NCBI GenBank assembly: GCA_023525715.1
Contig: CM042016.1
Location: 85,067,382 to 85,131,381, forward strand
From: Cichorium intybus
Taxonomy: Eukaryota; Streptophyta; Magnoliopsida; Asterales; Asteraceae
Direction of reading: 5' to 3'
DNA: 64,000 nt
The position numbers and the translations under genes are program-made. This document shows positions 11,066-21,896 of the stretch, piece by piece (the stretch's first letter is position 1; every line of letters starts with the position of its first letter). The notes under the pieces are model-generated. The model saw nothing but the letters and a program-made list of their open reading frames with translations. It was not told the DNA's origin and did no database searches.

Positions 11066-11393
11066 TAGGGTCGGGTCGTTCTTGAGGACGGGTTGTTTAA
11101 TGTGTGGGCATGTATGGTAATTTGTGGAACTCACTAAGCTTTATGCTTACCCGTTGATTTTAAAACATTTTCAGGTACTTCAGTTGATAAAGGGGTGAGC
11201 TCGGTGTAACGGCGGCGCATCGCACATTTATGATTTGCAGTTATATTATTAAATAAGATTTATACAATTATGGGACGTATACACTCTGATAATAGTTTTG
11301 ATGAACACCGCTTAAGCATGTTAATAAGTTTATCTATGTTTTTACCTACATTTTTAAAGAAAATTTTTGATTGAAAATTGGGGCGTTACAAAT

Positions 11394-11405
11394 TGGTATC
11401 AGAGC
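11394..11405 (+). other. Primer-binding site (Met-tRNA type)
   Basis: TGGTATCAGAGC four bases after the 5' LTR end, the usual plant initiator-tRNA primer site. Confidence 0.9.
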
Positions 11406-14400
11406 CTTGGTTTGAGGGATTTGGATGAACTGTATTGGGAATCCAAACTCAAACTTAGGACTGAGAGCTTTTCGTTAAAGAAATAATGTTTTCTCTATAA
11501 AAGTTTTAAGTAGTTGGGTTGAATAACATGTGGAAGATTCCCTCGCATGTTCTTATTTGATTGTTGCTTGGGGGTTTGAAACATGGTATGCACACCAGAC
11601 TTATGATTTTTAACGGATAATGAGTTTCGAAAAGAACGAGATGCGATGCGAACCGTCAACCGAGCTCAAGTAAGTTTTTGTGATTCCCAATTACCCATGC
11701 CAAGTTTGTGTTATGTGATGATATATGTATGCCAGAAAATAGGCGTGGAATTTAGTTAGGAAATGCATGCTAGAAATGCTTGGATTTGGATGCCTTTTGC
11801 CTGTTGTTTGTTATTTGTGCTGCTTTAGAATCTATGCTAACACTATTAGGTTGCTTAGTGAATGCTATTGGGTTATATACAATTAGGATAAGATAGCCTA
11901 AGAATTCTTGGTCTAGCCTTACTGGCTGTTCCTTGTTTGGTTGTGACTTTGGGGTAGGATCATTTATTTTAATGTCTATCTTATTCTCGATTGTGTACGA
12001 CTGTGTGTCCGTGAGGCGACTCGATGGTGTTAGCAGAAGTTCTTTTAGGCACGGGTGGGGTGTGAGATCCTAGGTAGCCTAGGATAAGTGTTAGGCACTT
12101 GGGTTCGAGACAGTATGAATACCAATGTCAAATAGATGAGTGAGTGGTGAATTAGAGTATTGGGGGACAAATTCTGGAACAAGTACGAATAGGTGTGGAA
12201 GGTAGTACAGGGCCCGTACTACCGAAAGCACAGGATTCATACATGAGTCAGGAAGAGTTACCCAAAATTCTAAGGAACCGGGTAGGGTAGAGAATCAAGT
12301 ATGATTCACATTATGGATTAGTGGCGAAAAGGAAGCACACATCTTCATCGTGGCGATGTTCGGTAATGAAGAGTGGATTGGGAGTAGTTTTGGGTGTAAC
12401 CGATTGAGGTAGATCGTGATGGATCATATGTGCAGAAATTTATCGCAGTTGAGGTATCAACGAGGGTTATGATTGATAGCAATGGGTTAGCCGATGCATC
12501 TGGGTTTTGCATGTCGATGTTTCGAAGGTCTATGGATATGAATCCCGATAGACCTTATTCCTGTTTAATGGACTAACGACATGGTATGAGAATTGGATTT
12601 GTTACAAAGGTTCGAGGCGCTGACCGATCGCGATCAGCACTAGTTATTGGCACAGATTCCAAGTGGGGGAGAGTTGGTGTTCTAAGAGAATAAATGAAGC
12701 TTAATGCGTGTATAGCTCAACTACTGGAATATGGGAGTACTTGCATTACGAATTATCAAGCGTTAGCTTGGGTTATGATGATAGAGAGAGAAGGGATTGG
12801 CAGCTTGTTGGAAACTATGGCCTGGGAATCTGCAGATAGGTTCCAGAGGATTACTAGGTACTCCTTTAGGGAATGGACTAGAATCCAGATTGATTTAAGT
12901 GCCGACATTATGTCGACTTGTGTCACTCGAAGAGCAGGAAGGGCCCGTCCAGCTGCTGAAGCTGATGGACCTTGACTCCTGCTACCCAGCTGAAGTTAGA
13001 GTAATTGGAGACTACGTACAAGGTATGACGAAAAATGCGAGTAGTGTCTGACTTATGGGATAAAGACCCACAGAAGATGGCTCCTTGGACAGATAGCCAC
13101 AAGTAGAGGGTTGAAGTGGAAAGGGAAGAAGGGTTCCCAATGTGACATAACCGACCATTGAGGATGGAAGTCTCATGGCAATGAGGGAGACGGCGTGGGG
13201 ATGGATACCCGCGATCTAACAAGGCAGGGAGCTCGCCGGCAGGGGCTAAGGCCTTGGAAAGGGAAAGTTGTAGCTTGGAGGAGGAAGATGGGAGTGTCAT
13301 TGCGTGCTGGAGCTAGCAAGTGGTTATTGGTGCATCGAGTAGCTTTTCACCTTAGGGTAAAAGTGTTTGGAATAGCTTTGAGTAAAGGGAATTCTGTAAA
13401 TTCAAGGAAGCGGTTGGAGGTTGTATGCATTGCGAAGAGGCAAGGATCTTGGCCATGCTTGGGATGCGTGGTCACTTCCATGGGAGTTTTGATTATTTCC
13501 ATTAAGGCGCGGAGAACGTTGGACGATTGTATTTCGTTTCAACTCAGGACCTGGATGGCAGTAGGAGCGAGAGAGTCAAGTTTGGTATAAAAAGGGCAGA
13601 GCATGGAAGTTGGGACGCCGGACTAAGGAGACAACGCGACCTGTTGGTTCGACTGCAAGATTGCGCAAGCTATGGTGACTTTGGACACCAGGGGTTCCGC
13701 TTGCATGGACTGATACTCAGAAGGATTGACGCAGAGAAATTATTCAGAGACCGGGAATCTACTTCAGGCTTCAGCAAGAGTTATGCATGTAGGACAAACG
13801 TTTTCGAAATAAGGAATGTGTCATATGTGACAGCTCATCTCAGGAGCGCTAGTCAATAGTTTCAAGGAATGAAAGTATCGCGAGCCGAGAATCCTTCCCA
13901 GGCAGGAAAGGCTGGGCGAAGTTAGGAAGGGGTCGGAGCGTGGTTTTAAGAAATGTCTTGGTGAGATTGTGTATCAATCGGGAATGATCAACGCGGAAGC
14001 AACATATTAAGCAACGATGGGATCAAGACATGGCGGAAGTTATGTTAATCGGAGAATATAAGAGATGCTAGGAACATGGATAAGCGTTGGTCAGGAGCAT
14101 TGGGTCTTATTGGTTAGTGATCGATTGAGATTTTTACGTCGTGGAGGATTAGTATCTCACGTGAGTACCAAGGTACTGTGCCTTGTCCAAGGTTGAGCGG
14201 CATTGTGCCTCGGTGAGAGGTAGGGTGTTGTCGAATGGAGAATACGGTGTTGCGGTGGCATAATGCGGTGTTCTGGTAAGTACTTTGTGCTGATCGGGAG
14301 TGTCAGGTGCTTTATTGTAGCAATACTGTGTCGTGTTCCCTCGAGTACGAGATACGGTCTTAGCAGGCTGATTGGTCAGATTGGGTTGTGGGGCAGATGA

Positions 14401-15689
14401 TTTCTGTGCAGGATGAGATAATGGTTATCTGGGTGCCGAGGATTGGTACCCTTAGGATTGTTCAGTGGGATGAGAGATGATTATGGATCCTTCCATGATC
14501 GCATTTGCCGGAGTAGTTGAGGTGAAGACTACCTTGGTTTTGCTGATGGCTGTTTTAGTTGGTGAGAATGAAAACCAAAGGCGAATCAGGGTGACATGAA
14601 GACTGGACGGATCATATTCAAGATAAAGAATTAGATGTGAAACTGTGGAAGGGAACGCCTTTATGTGTGATAGTTCGGGTAAATGAAGGTTGTAGGGTGG
14701 GGTTAGCGGAGGGTGGCTAACCCATTAGGGTCGCTTTGGATGTCAGATATAGACGGGGCTTTTTGTACGGTAATGAACGAAGAGTCTGTGTCAAGTTTTT
14801 TCGTTTGCCCGAGGGGCAACATGGATGTGTATGATATTGGAGAGGATTATTGGTGATCTGGCCGATAAGGAAGTGGGGAATGGTTAAGAGGAGAGAGGTT
14901 TGATCGGTGGGAAGGTCAAGGCCAATCATCAAAAGATAGGTAGCTGATTTGGTCTCCGAAGGTTCCTGAGGTAGAATTTGGAGGAATGCCTATATGGGTT
15001 CATCATAGAAGTACCAAGGAACCCCCTCAGTGTGTTGATAAAATCGAGGATGCCGTAGACTGATGGAGTTGGAGTGCTCGCTTTAAGTCTATTATAGTAT
15101 GCTGGTCTACGAAGTGTGGATGATGTTAAGGCTCGGGAGAAGGTATCCCGATATGGTGCTCTGGATGGTGATATCAGGTAAGGAGGTGCAGCTCACTTAG
15201 GAGTTTAGGAGAAGGTTCGTAAAGTTGCGACATCCAACTTTGTTTCAGTATTGTGCATCATCCTTAGAAGGATGGCTGTATGGAGAGATCAATGTAGGAG
15301 TTCCTTCGGGATTACGTTCTTAGTTTGGTGGGAGTTGTAGTTTCCTATGTAGAATTGGTAGAGTCGTTTATGATAATGGTTAGCACACGAGAAATTGTCT
15401 CTTGTGCAAGAAGTCGTACGAGAGGGTGTCAGGATTTCTATGTGTTCAAGAAGAGATTGTAGACTGATTTGAGCCAGAAGAAGAATCATGATAATATGCA
15501 GTGATAGGACCTGAGTTTATCGGTCGGAGTTTTGTCGTTAAGGTACCGATGTACTGGAAAGTTGGACCCCGGGTATACCGGATCGTTGTTAGCGTAATAG
15601 ATAGAATCTATGGTTCAGTCAGGCTCGTGGTAACTTCTAGATTTCTTAGTTAAGGCTGTGCAAGGCGACGTGTTCGGTAGCGTGCAATT
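11406..15689 (+). other. Decayed interior of the Ty3 element
   Basis: 4.3 kb without a frame longer than ~130 codons on either strand. Short gag/pol-like phrases may survive, for example near 12590-12650 where the DNA resembles gag leader sequence. I cannot place protease, reverse transcriptase or RNase H with confidence. The short open frames here (12694-12975, 13195-13590, 13527-13859, and minus-strand 12923-13300) show no domain. Confidence 0.6.
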
Positions 15690-16165
15690 GGGAGAGAAAT
15701 TGCGATACGATTGTCCGATTTCGAGTTCTAGGTTGGAGGTTTTGTTCTTCTTAAGGTGTCGCCTTGGAAGAGAGTTATTCGTTTCAGGAGTCGAGGAAAG
15801 CTTGGCCCTAGGTACATTAGACCAAATCGAATCATCGCGCGAGTAGGTAAGGTAGGCTACCGGGTGAAGCTGCCCGAGCAGCTTGGCTAGATTCACGACA
15901 CGTTCCACGTTTCCCGATTCAGGAAGTATGTTGCCAATGAAATTTCAATTGTACCCTTGGAGGGTATCCAAATTGGCGAACGCTTGAATTATCTGGAGCG
16001 ACCGGGTGCTATCAAATAAAGGAACTAAAGACTTTACGAAATAAGACGATAAGGGTAGTTAAGGTGCAGTGGCAGCATCGTAAGGGGTCTGAATGGACTT
16101 GGGAACCCGAGGAATAAAATGTGGAGGTATTACCCCAAGTTGTTTTCAGGCACAGATTTCGGGGA
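15690..16165 (+). pseudogene. Ty3 integrase C-terminus and chromodomain remnant
   Basis: Read across frames, the DNA encodes a 'KLGPRYI' stretch, LPEQL, then HDTFHVS, RKYVANEISIVPLEG and VQWQHRKGSEWTWEPEE. The same residues occur in the better-preserved element at 47826-48708, so the two are related. Stops follow LPEQLG, GAIK and WEPEE, and frameshifts separate the pieces. In intact relatives this region binds chromatin and guides integration. Here it is dead. Confidence 0.8.
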
Positions 16166-16177
16166 CGAAATCCATTC

Positions 16178-16191
16178 AAGTGCGGGAGAAT
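16178..16191 (+). other. Polypurine tract
   Basis: GTGCGGGAGAAT directly before the 3' LTR, the expected plus-strand primer position. Confidence 0.7.
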
Positions 16192-17656
16192 TGTAAGACC
16201 CGTTCCGCCGAGTCGCGGCCCGGATGAATCCGCGGCGCGACTTTAGGAAGAATCTAGAATCGCGTAGGATTTGTACGCGCGGCGCGGTTCGAAAGAACCC
16301 GCGACGCAGTGCGCCTCTAATGTGAAAAACCCTAATTCGGATTTAAACGCCTATATAAAGGGTCCCAGCCCTAGGGTTCGTGTTTTTGGAAGTTCTCTAG
16401 AGTGGAGTCGACTAGTTTCAGCAGAGGCTCTTTGGTTCCGAGGCTTTGAAGTTTTGGAGGAAGAGATACAACGTGGGAAAAGGCTTGTAGTCAATCGGGT
16501 GCATTCCTCCGTTTTCCAGAAGCAAGGTAAAAGGATCTACCTTCTGATATTTCATTTCATTCCGTCATGTAGTGTTATCCCTTGGATAGTGATCTTAGAT
16601 GGCTTGTAATACTTAGGGTTTTGGACCATGGACATGCATGGACTTGCATGTCCATAAGAGAGTGACCCTAGGGTAGTTTCTGATCCCAGGAAGGGTGTAG
16701 AATGGAACCCTAATCGATGGCTGTACTGGTTAAGAGCAAAAAGAGGATTTCGGACTATTACGAGTCCGCGACGCGGACAGGCTATGTCGGCGACGCGGGT
16801 TCGAGTAAAACCCCGTAAGTGTAATGATAGTCCGCGACGCGTAAGGGAGAGGTCGCGCCGCGGCAAGCGACTGTCTGACCAAAAGCTTACTTTCGACCCA
16901 TGGTTGTTAGCAAATGTTGGGTCTGCCCTTTAGGCAAGTCTATAGGAGTTTTGGTCAGTGATTAATATGTTGTGTATGTGGGATTTAGGTGATCGGACGA
17001 GCCTAGTTTGGAATATTAGCAAATTATCTGGACGGTTGTGATTCAGGTGAGTATCCTCACCTTACTATATGATGTTGCATGTTAGGCATCTTGTGTGTTG
17101 TTTATAGTTATATGATTTGCTCTATATCTGTGGTTATTTGTTGTTGGGCTCAGTACTGATGCATGTCCCCTCGTAGCTGTTGTATGGCGAGTTGGACTAT
17201 TGCCTTGTCCCATAGCTGTTGTATGATGGGCTGGGCCATAACCGGGAACCCATAGCTGTTGTATGATGGGTAAAACCTTCCCGTGTCCATAGTTGTTGTA
17301 TGATGGACGCCCGTAGCTGTCGTATGGCGGGTAGGGTCGGGTCGTTCTCGAGGACGGGTTGTTTAATGTGTGGGCATGTATGGTAATTTGTGGAACTCAC
17401 TAAGCTTTATGCTTACCCGTTGATTTTAAAATATTTTCAGGTACTTCAGTTGATAAAGGGGTGAGCTCGGCGTGACGGCGGCGCATCGCACATTTATGAT
17501 TTGCAGTTATATTATTAAATAAGATTTATACAATTATGAGACGTATACACTCTGATAATAGTTTTGATGAACACCGCTTAAGCATGTTAATAAGTTTATC
17601 TATGTTTTTACCTATATTTTTAAAGAAAATTTTTGATTGAAAATTGGGGCGTTACA
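16192..17656 (+). repeat. 3' LTR of the Ty3 element
   Basis: 1465 bp, offset 6266 bp from the 5' LTR with no net indel. Hairpin array at 17170-17331. The conserved box GGAACTCACTAAGC is at 17392-17405. Target duplication GTTTT follows at 17657-17661. Confidence 0.95.
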
Positions 17657-17661
17657 GTTTT

Positions 17662-18276
17662 CCCCAAATCTTTAGTCTTCTTAATGACAGCCACATTCGT
17701 GTCCCAACTTCTTGGGAGGGAGTTCAGCAATTTCTTGTTGACTTCAATCTTGGACAACGTAATTCCAGAAGTAGGCATCTCAGTGTTTAATGTAACAAAA
17801 CGTTGAAGTTGGGTCTCGAGCGTCTCTCCAAGTACGTGGTTGAACATACTGAACCTCTGACGAAGCAGGTCTTTTATACTCTGTTTCATGTCGTCATTGC
17901 ATTCGTAGACTTCAATTAACGCCTCCCACAAATATTTGGCACTCTTGTACTCTCTAAAGCCCTGAGCAATATCCGGGGATAGTGCCATAGTAAGAGTGGC
18001 AAGGGCCCTTTCATCCTGGTCCACTTTATCAAAATCCAAATCTGTATATTCATCAATAGGTTTCTCTATCACGGTACCATCTTGTCGAGTGGTTGTAATT
18101 TTGTTAGGCTGACATAAGAAACTTCTCCATAGTTTCACATCTTTCATTTTAATATATTGTTCGAATCGGTATTTCCATTCCGAAAATCCTTCGGCGTTGA
18201 GCAGCCTAGGAATGTGGGTAACCGTACCCATGACAGAATCGAGATCAGAATGCATAGTGGTAGCAGCTAATTCCAT
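17662..18276 (-). pseudogene. Copia gag N-terminal part
   Basis: Start chosen at MELAATTMHSDLD (18276); an upstream Met exists at 18297. About 205 codons read openly: GFSEWKYRFEQYIKMKDVKLW, a Lys/Asp-rich middle, then MALSPDIAQGF, AKYLWEALIEVYE, LLNSLPRSWDTNV and KKTKDLGK. This is the UBN2/Retrotran_gag_2 pattern of plant copia Gag (capsid). It is cut by the Ty3 insertion after KDLGK. One extra A at the cut site shifts the frame relative to the continuation at 9925. Confidence 0.85.
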
Positions 18277-18299
18277 TGAAAATGAACTGAAAAACACAG

Positions 18300-18720
18300 A
18301 AGGTCAACAACACTTGGACCGAAAATCACCAAGTCAACAACACTTGGACCGAAAACCAGATCTTTGACCGAAATCCTCAACCGAAAACCACACTTGACCG
18401 AGAACCAAGAAAAATGCTGACTGAAATCGCTGGATGACACCAAAAGCACACAAACCCTAATGCTTCACCGAAAACAAAATTGGGCTTGACCGAAATCTCA
18501 CTTAATCGGACCGAAAACCTCCAAGAAACCCTAGCTGTTACTCGCGCCGCCACCGAAATCCACCAGGTAGACCGAAAATCGTACGAAGAACACTTAGAGT
18601 ACAGCACCCAAAATCGATCAAATCAGTCCAAAAACCCCCCAAAAACGTCCAAATCTCCAAGATCCAAGCAAAGGTATTGAAAGGATTGATACCAAAACAC
18701 CCAAAAACACAAGGTTTTGA
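18300..18720 (-). other. Copia 5' leader packed with ACCGAAA boxes
   Basis: About ten copies of ACCGAAA or ACCGAAAT (TTTCGGT on the element's sense strand) lie within 420 bp between the primer-binding site and gag. More lie in the adjoining LTR (19020-19150). Seen directly; the function is unknown. Confidence 0.75.
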
Positions 18721-18734
18721 GGCTCTGATACCAA
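18719..18734 (-). other. Primer-binding site of the copia element
   Basis: Minus strand reads TTGGTATCAGAGCCTC next to the LTR end at 18736. Confidence 0.9.
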
Positions 18735-18735
18735 T

Positions 18736-19187
18736 TGTAAGTCCCAATATCTCACATGGTATTAATCTAACACTCAAAGGTGCGGAATCCCAATGAGTGA
18801 ATCAATCCGAAAATGATAATAATCAAGAACTCGGATTACTACAAACCTTCAATGCACTCTATTAATGATTAACAGACGGGTACATAAGGTTCTTGATGAT
18901 TGCTTGAACAAACAACTTTCTCTCTCTACATAGCACAAACTTCAAGGCAACTAACTAATCTAATGACAATGAAAAAAGACTATATATACCTACGCATGAA
19001 ACCCTAAGCCCATCCAGCAGGCCCACCGAAAACGTCTGGCCCAGCCCATCGAAAACCCTTGGTTTTCGGTCAACACAACTGAAATCATGGACGATTTCGG
19101 TCAAGACCGAAATCGTCCAACAGCCTCATATTTTTCATTTTAAGCACCGAAATGCAAAAATTAAACTACATTAAATTAGTCCTAACA
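18736..19187 (-). repeat. 5' LTR of the copia element (452 bp)
   Basis: TG...CA ends on both readings (sense start TGTTAGGAC at 19187, sense end CTTACA at 18736). TATATATAG on the sense strand lies near 18990. It contains a perfect 30 bp inverted repeat at 19089-19118. No second LTR was found, so divergence cannot be used for dating. Confidence 0.85.
19089..19118. repeat. Perfect inverted repeat in copia LTR U3
   Basis: Arms GGACGATTTCGGTC and its exact complement, 14 bp each, separated by AA. It lies ~70 bp inside the LTR, upstream of the TATA-like box, and contains the ACCGAAA box in both directions. Confidence 0.95.
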
Positions 19188-19760
19188 TTATTGATGAAAA
19201 TTGTATGTATTACCTACACCTAAAGACAATTTTTAACACAAGTGGGTAATTTTACATTAAGTCAATCACAAATCTTGGAGGGAAAACTGCCTCCAAAATA
19301 AAATGTTACTATAATGTATAATCTGCACATATTAAGTTTAATCTGTTATGAAAATTTATCTTCTTCAATTACCCACACATATGCGAAATATGTGTAGGCA
19401 TTTACTTACCAATAACGTGTGTGGATAATTTACATGTAGGAAAAAGCCCCGATTTCCTATACTATTTTTACCCAAAAGTCAACTCCAATAAGTAGAAAGG
19501 TTAATATACACTTACCTTAAGTTAAAAGTCCATTCTCTTATTTTAATACCAAATAAAACAATATTCCCAATTGAACCTTTGAAAATACCATTTGAAACTT
19601 ATCATTTATAGTAGACTAATAATAAAATACTCATTGTATTAAAAAATATTATATGTACTTAAAGGACACATATTCATACAAACTTTTCCAAAAAAATTTA
19701 TCGTTCCTATGAATTTTTTTTGTCATATTTCAAAAATTTAGTCATATTTCATTGGGTTTT
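19188..19760. other. No recognisable gene
   Basis: AT-rich flank to the right of the copia LTR; only short open frames. Confidence 0.5.
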
Positions 19761-20160
19761 AAGTTTCCAAATAAAAGTGGAGAAAGTTTGCAAGAGTTGA
19801 CATATATTTATGTAAAAATATAAAAGTTTTAGATATTAATACAATCAAGCCAATTTTTATCTCCATTATTCTAATAACGGTTATCAAATTCCCAAATAAA
19901 AGTGGAGAAAGTTTGCAAGAGTTGATATATATTTTTTGAAAACGACAAATAATACATTACACCTATACTATACCTAAACCACCTAATCCCCTAGTGGGAT
20001 TTGAACCTGAGACCTCAAGGAGGCCGTGTATACTTCTATGTCACTAGGCCATTATGTCTTTGGTAGTTGACATATATTTGTGTAGAAATATAAGAGTTTT
20101 AGATATTTATACAATCAAGCCAATTTTTTATCTATTATTCTAATAACGGTTATCAAATTG
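19761..20160. repeat. Tandem duplication (~125 bp unit), second copy split by a SINE
   Basis: Copy 1 at about 19766-19889 and copy 2 at about 19890-20160 share CCAAATAAAAGTGGAGAAAG, ACAATCAAGCCAATTTTT and CTAATAACGGTTATCAAAT. Copy 2 is interrupted by a ~130 bp insertion at 19935-20064. Confidence 0.8.
19935..20064 (-). mobile_element. tRNA-derived SINE with 15 bp target duplication
   Basis: On the minus strand an A box TGGCCTAGTGA (20041-20051) and a B box GGTTCAAATCC (19997-20007) lie 33 bp apart, an internal RNA polymerase III promoter. The flanks AGTTGATATATATTT (19920-19934) and AGTTGACATATATTT (20065-20079) differ at one base, a 15 bp target duplication. The sequence after the B box does not fold as a tRNA 3' half, so it is a SINE rather than a tRNA gene. 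Confidence 0.8.
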
Positions 20161-20556
20161 TGTAATAGAATCGAACTTTTTTCATTTTATAATAAATCAA
20201 TTATTTCTTAAATAAAGAAAATCATAATGTAATTATATAATATATATAAAAAAATAGTTTAGTTCTATGCATTCGTTAGAAAATAAAATTGCTAAAAGCG
20301 AAAAATGTTTAAATTGTTAATAAATGTTGTATTTGAAGAACTTTAAAAATTTTTATTAAGCTCGTTGAAATTCTAATTTAAATAGAATATTAAAAGGTGC
20401 CAAATAATAAATATAAAAAGCTTGAAATCGTAAAATGTCATTAATCCTTTATTTAATAAACCAAAAGATGTTGCTAAATAGATTTGTTGTACTAAGCAAA
20501 GAACCACGACCAGTTACTGTATTGAACCGAAAATGGAACAAGCCTTCGAAACAGTA
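20161..20556. other. 3' flank of the globulin-like gene
   Basis: AT-rich sequence downstream of the gene's stop codon. It probably contains the 3' UTR; AATAAA-like runs exist but none can be chosen. Confidence 0.4.
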
Positions 20557-21870
20557 TTAATGCCTGGTAAAGTTGAAGTTCGCACAAGAAGTCTTTTTCT
20601 TTAATAACGAAGAACTGAACCCAAAACTTGAATTTTCTAGATCAAATAGCAGAAGGTTATCTTCCATCTGAAACGTCCCGATCACAATCCCATTTTCACT
20701 TGTCGGACCACCGTTAACAAATGCAAGACAAGCCACATCTTTCTTTACTTGTTTCATAGAATTACGTGAGGATATTCTCCATTTCTTCCCACCTTGGAGT
20801 CTCAAAACGATATCAGGAACCTTCAACCTGACAAGGGAATGTCCAATTCGATATTTTAAACAAAGAGCAAAGGGTGCCACTGGCCTTGCACGTAAGATTC
20901 CCATTGTAGCGATTGAAAACATACGAACCACTTGCTTATAAATGTCTGCTCTAAGAATGCTGTAAGAATCAATTGTACTAAGCTTGGTGGTGCTATTTGA
21001 AACATTAATCGATCTTCCCTTAACGACAATGGATTTGACACCAATAAAATAACCAAACGAATCAGGATGATTTACTAGCGGAGTATACGACAGTAAACTT
21101 CGTAGATCTACATTTGAGTTGGGAAGAAGATAATACGGACCCATCCCAAAGAATATAACCCCATGGGCAGACAATGAGCTAGGCAAACAAAGAGCAAAAG
21201 TTTTTCTAACCGGTTGAAATAAAGAAGCTGGAAAAGCATACGGAGATGTGGAAAACGCCATCACACCACTAACATTTGCGGGGAAGGACTCGATCATAGA
21301 AGATGGAACACATGCGGCGTTACTGTTCATAACATAGGAATCCAGAAAAGGGTTTTTACCATCAGTTACTTTGAACGTGAAAGTGTCATAGTTGAGCAGG
21401 GCTTGACCACATGTCCCGTTAACTGGGTTCACCACATTAACAGGGCATATACAGTCTCCTGAACCAGGTAACGTCGAACTGTTGGTTACTGGAAGACATG
21501 AAGGGGCTTTATAGGAGTAAGATGTGCGGATATCCGTGCATGGATACTCATTACAAGAAACTGGGTGAGTGCAATCGATGCACCTGCTTTCATAAGGCCA
21601 ACTATTCCAGTCCACAGTGCAGTCATGCCACGTGAAAGGAGCGTCTATGTCTATAAGGAAGTTTTTAAATATGTCTGGTATATATACATATACAGCGATC
21701 TCCATCTGAAGGCTATAGAGTGGTGTACCAGCATCACTATGCTTGGTTACTGGTGCTACTAGGGAAGCCGAAGGTTCTACATCTTGTGCCATGGCTTCAG
21801 GTTCATGGGAGATTAAGGCTAGAAGGAGAACAATTAGTTGTAGATGAGGAACCATGTTTGGATATTTCAT
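20557..21870 (-). CDS. Basic 7S globulin-like / xyloglucanase-inhibitor-like protein
   Basis: Single-exon frame of 437 codons. A hydrophobic signal peptide (residues 7-20, LQLIVLLLALI core, likely cut after about residue 28) predicts secretion. It has a pepsin-like two-lobe layout as in basic 7S globulin, gamma-conglutin, EDGP and TAXI-type inhibitors. An N-lobe strand IDIDAPFTWHDC (73-84) stands where proteases have DTG. A Cys-rich insert follows, then FALCLPSS, a C-lobe segment LSTIDSYSILRADIYKQ, and ACLAFVNGGP and IVIGTFQMEDNLLLFDLENS near the end. Family members run ~410-440 residues and are usually intronless. Neither lobe has a D-T/S-G motif, so it should not be a protease. Relatives bind and inhibit cell-wall glycanases or act in the apoplast; that role is inferred. 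It appears intact, with several N-glycosylation sites. It is the only convincing host gene here, flanked by retroelements. Confidence 0.9.
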   Translation of the reverse strand: MKYPNMVPHLQLIVLLLALISHEPEAMAQDVEPSASLVAPVTKHSDAGTPLYSLQMEIAVYVYIPDIFKNFLIDIDAPFTWHDCTVDWNSWPYESRCIDCTHPVSCNEYPCTDIRTSYSYKAPSCLPVTNSSTLPGSGDCICPVNVVNPVNGTCGQALLNYDTFTFKVTDGKNPFLDSYVMNSNAACVPSSMIESFPANVSGVMAFSTSPYAFPASLFQPVRKTFALCLPSSLSAHGVIFFGMGPYYLLPNSNVDLRSLLSYTPLVNHPDSFGYFIGVKSIVVKGRSINVSNSTTKLSTIDSYSILRADIYKQVVRMFSIATMGILRARPVAPFALCLKYRIGHSLVRLKVPDIVLRLQGGKKWRISSRNSMKQVKKDVACLAFVNGGPTSENGIVIGTFQMEDNLLLFDLENSSFGFSSSLLKKKTSCANFNFTRH

Positions 21871-21889
21871 GAGGAAACCATTAACTCGA

Positions 21890-21896
21890 TTTTATA
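21890..21896 (-). promoter_or_regulatory. TATA-like box close to the globulin-like start
   Basis: Minus strand TATAAAA lies only ~20-26 nt upstream of the first ATG (21870). If it is the real TATA box, transcription would begin near 21862, after the first ATG. Met6 at 21853-21855 (MVPHLQL, still giving a complete signal peptide) would then be the start. An upstream TATA box is the alternative. Confidence 0.4.

Larger units (their letters stand above)
9926..11390 (+). repeat. 5' LTR of the Ty3 element
   Basis: 1465 bp, TG...CA. TATATAAA lies at 10085-10092, implying transcription from about 10115. GC-rich palindromic boxes lie before the TATA box (9955-10050) and after it (10498-10600). A five-unit hairpin array lies at 10904-11065. 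GGAACTCACTAAGC is at 11126-11139 and TTTTCAGGTACTTC near 11171. Confidence 0.95.
9926..17656 (+). mobile_element. Ty3/gypsy element, near-identical LTRs, dead interior
   Basis: The LTRs 9926-11390 and 16192-17656 are each exactly 1465 bp, start TGTAAGACCC and end GGCGTTACA. Target duplication GTTTT lies at 9921-9925 and 17657-17661. The PBS follows the left LTR and a purine-rich tract precedes the right one. I count about 22 differences between the LTRs (~98.5% identity), so insertion was recent. The interior, however, has no long reading frame and only a recognisable integrase C-terminus/chromodomain remnant at 15690-16165. It probably moved as a passenger using proteins made elsewhere. It is inserted in the gag of an older copia element. 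Confidence 0.95.
6823..19187 (-). mobile_element. Truncated Ty1/copia element, split by a Ty3 insertion
   Basis: In minus orientation the parts are: 5' LTR 18736-19187; primer-binding site 18719-18734; gag 17662-18276, then 9086-9925 and 7799-8968; protease and integrase 6823-7790. A Ty3 element (9926-17656) sits inside gag. Reverse transcriptase, RNase H and the 3' LTR are absent. The element ends inside integrase, fused to a hAT fragment. It is non-functional. Confidence 0.85.

Noticed and set aside
19935..20064. A tRNA gene on the minus strand
   Set aside because: A and B boxes are present, but the acceptor stem and 3' half do not pair, and a 15 bp target duplication flanks the block. SINE is the better call.
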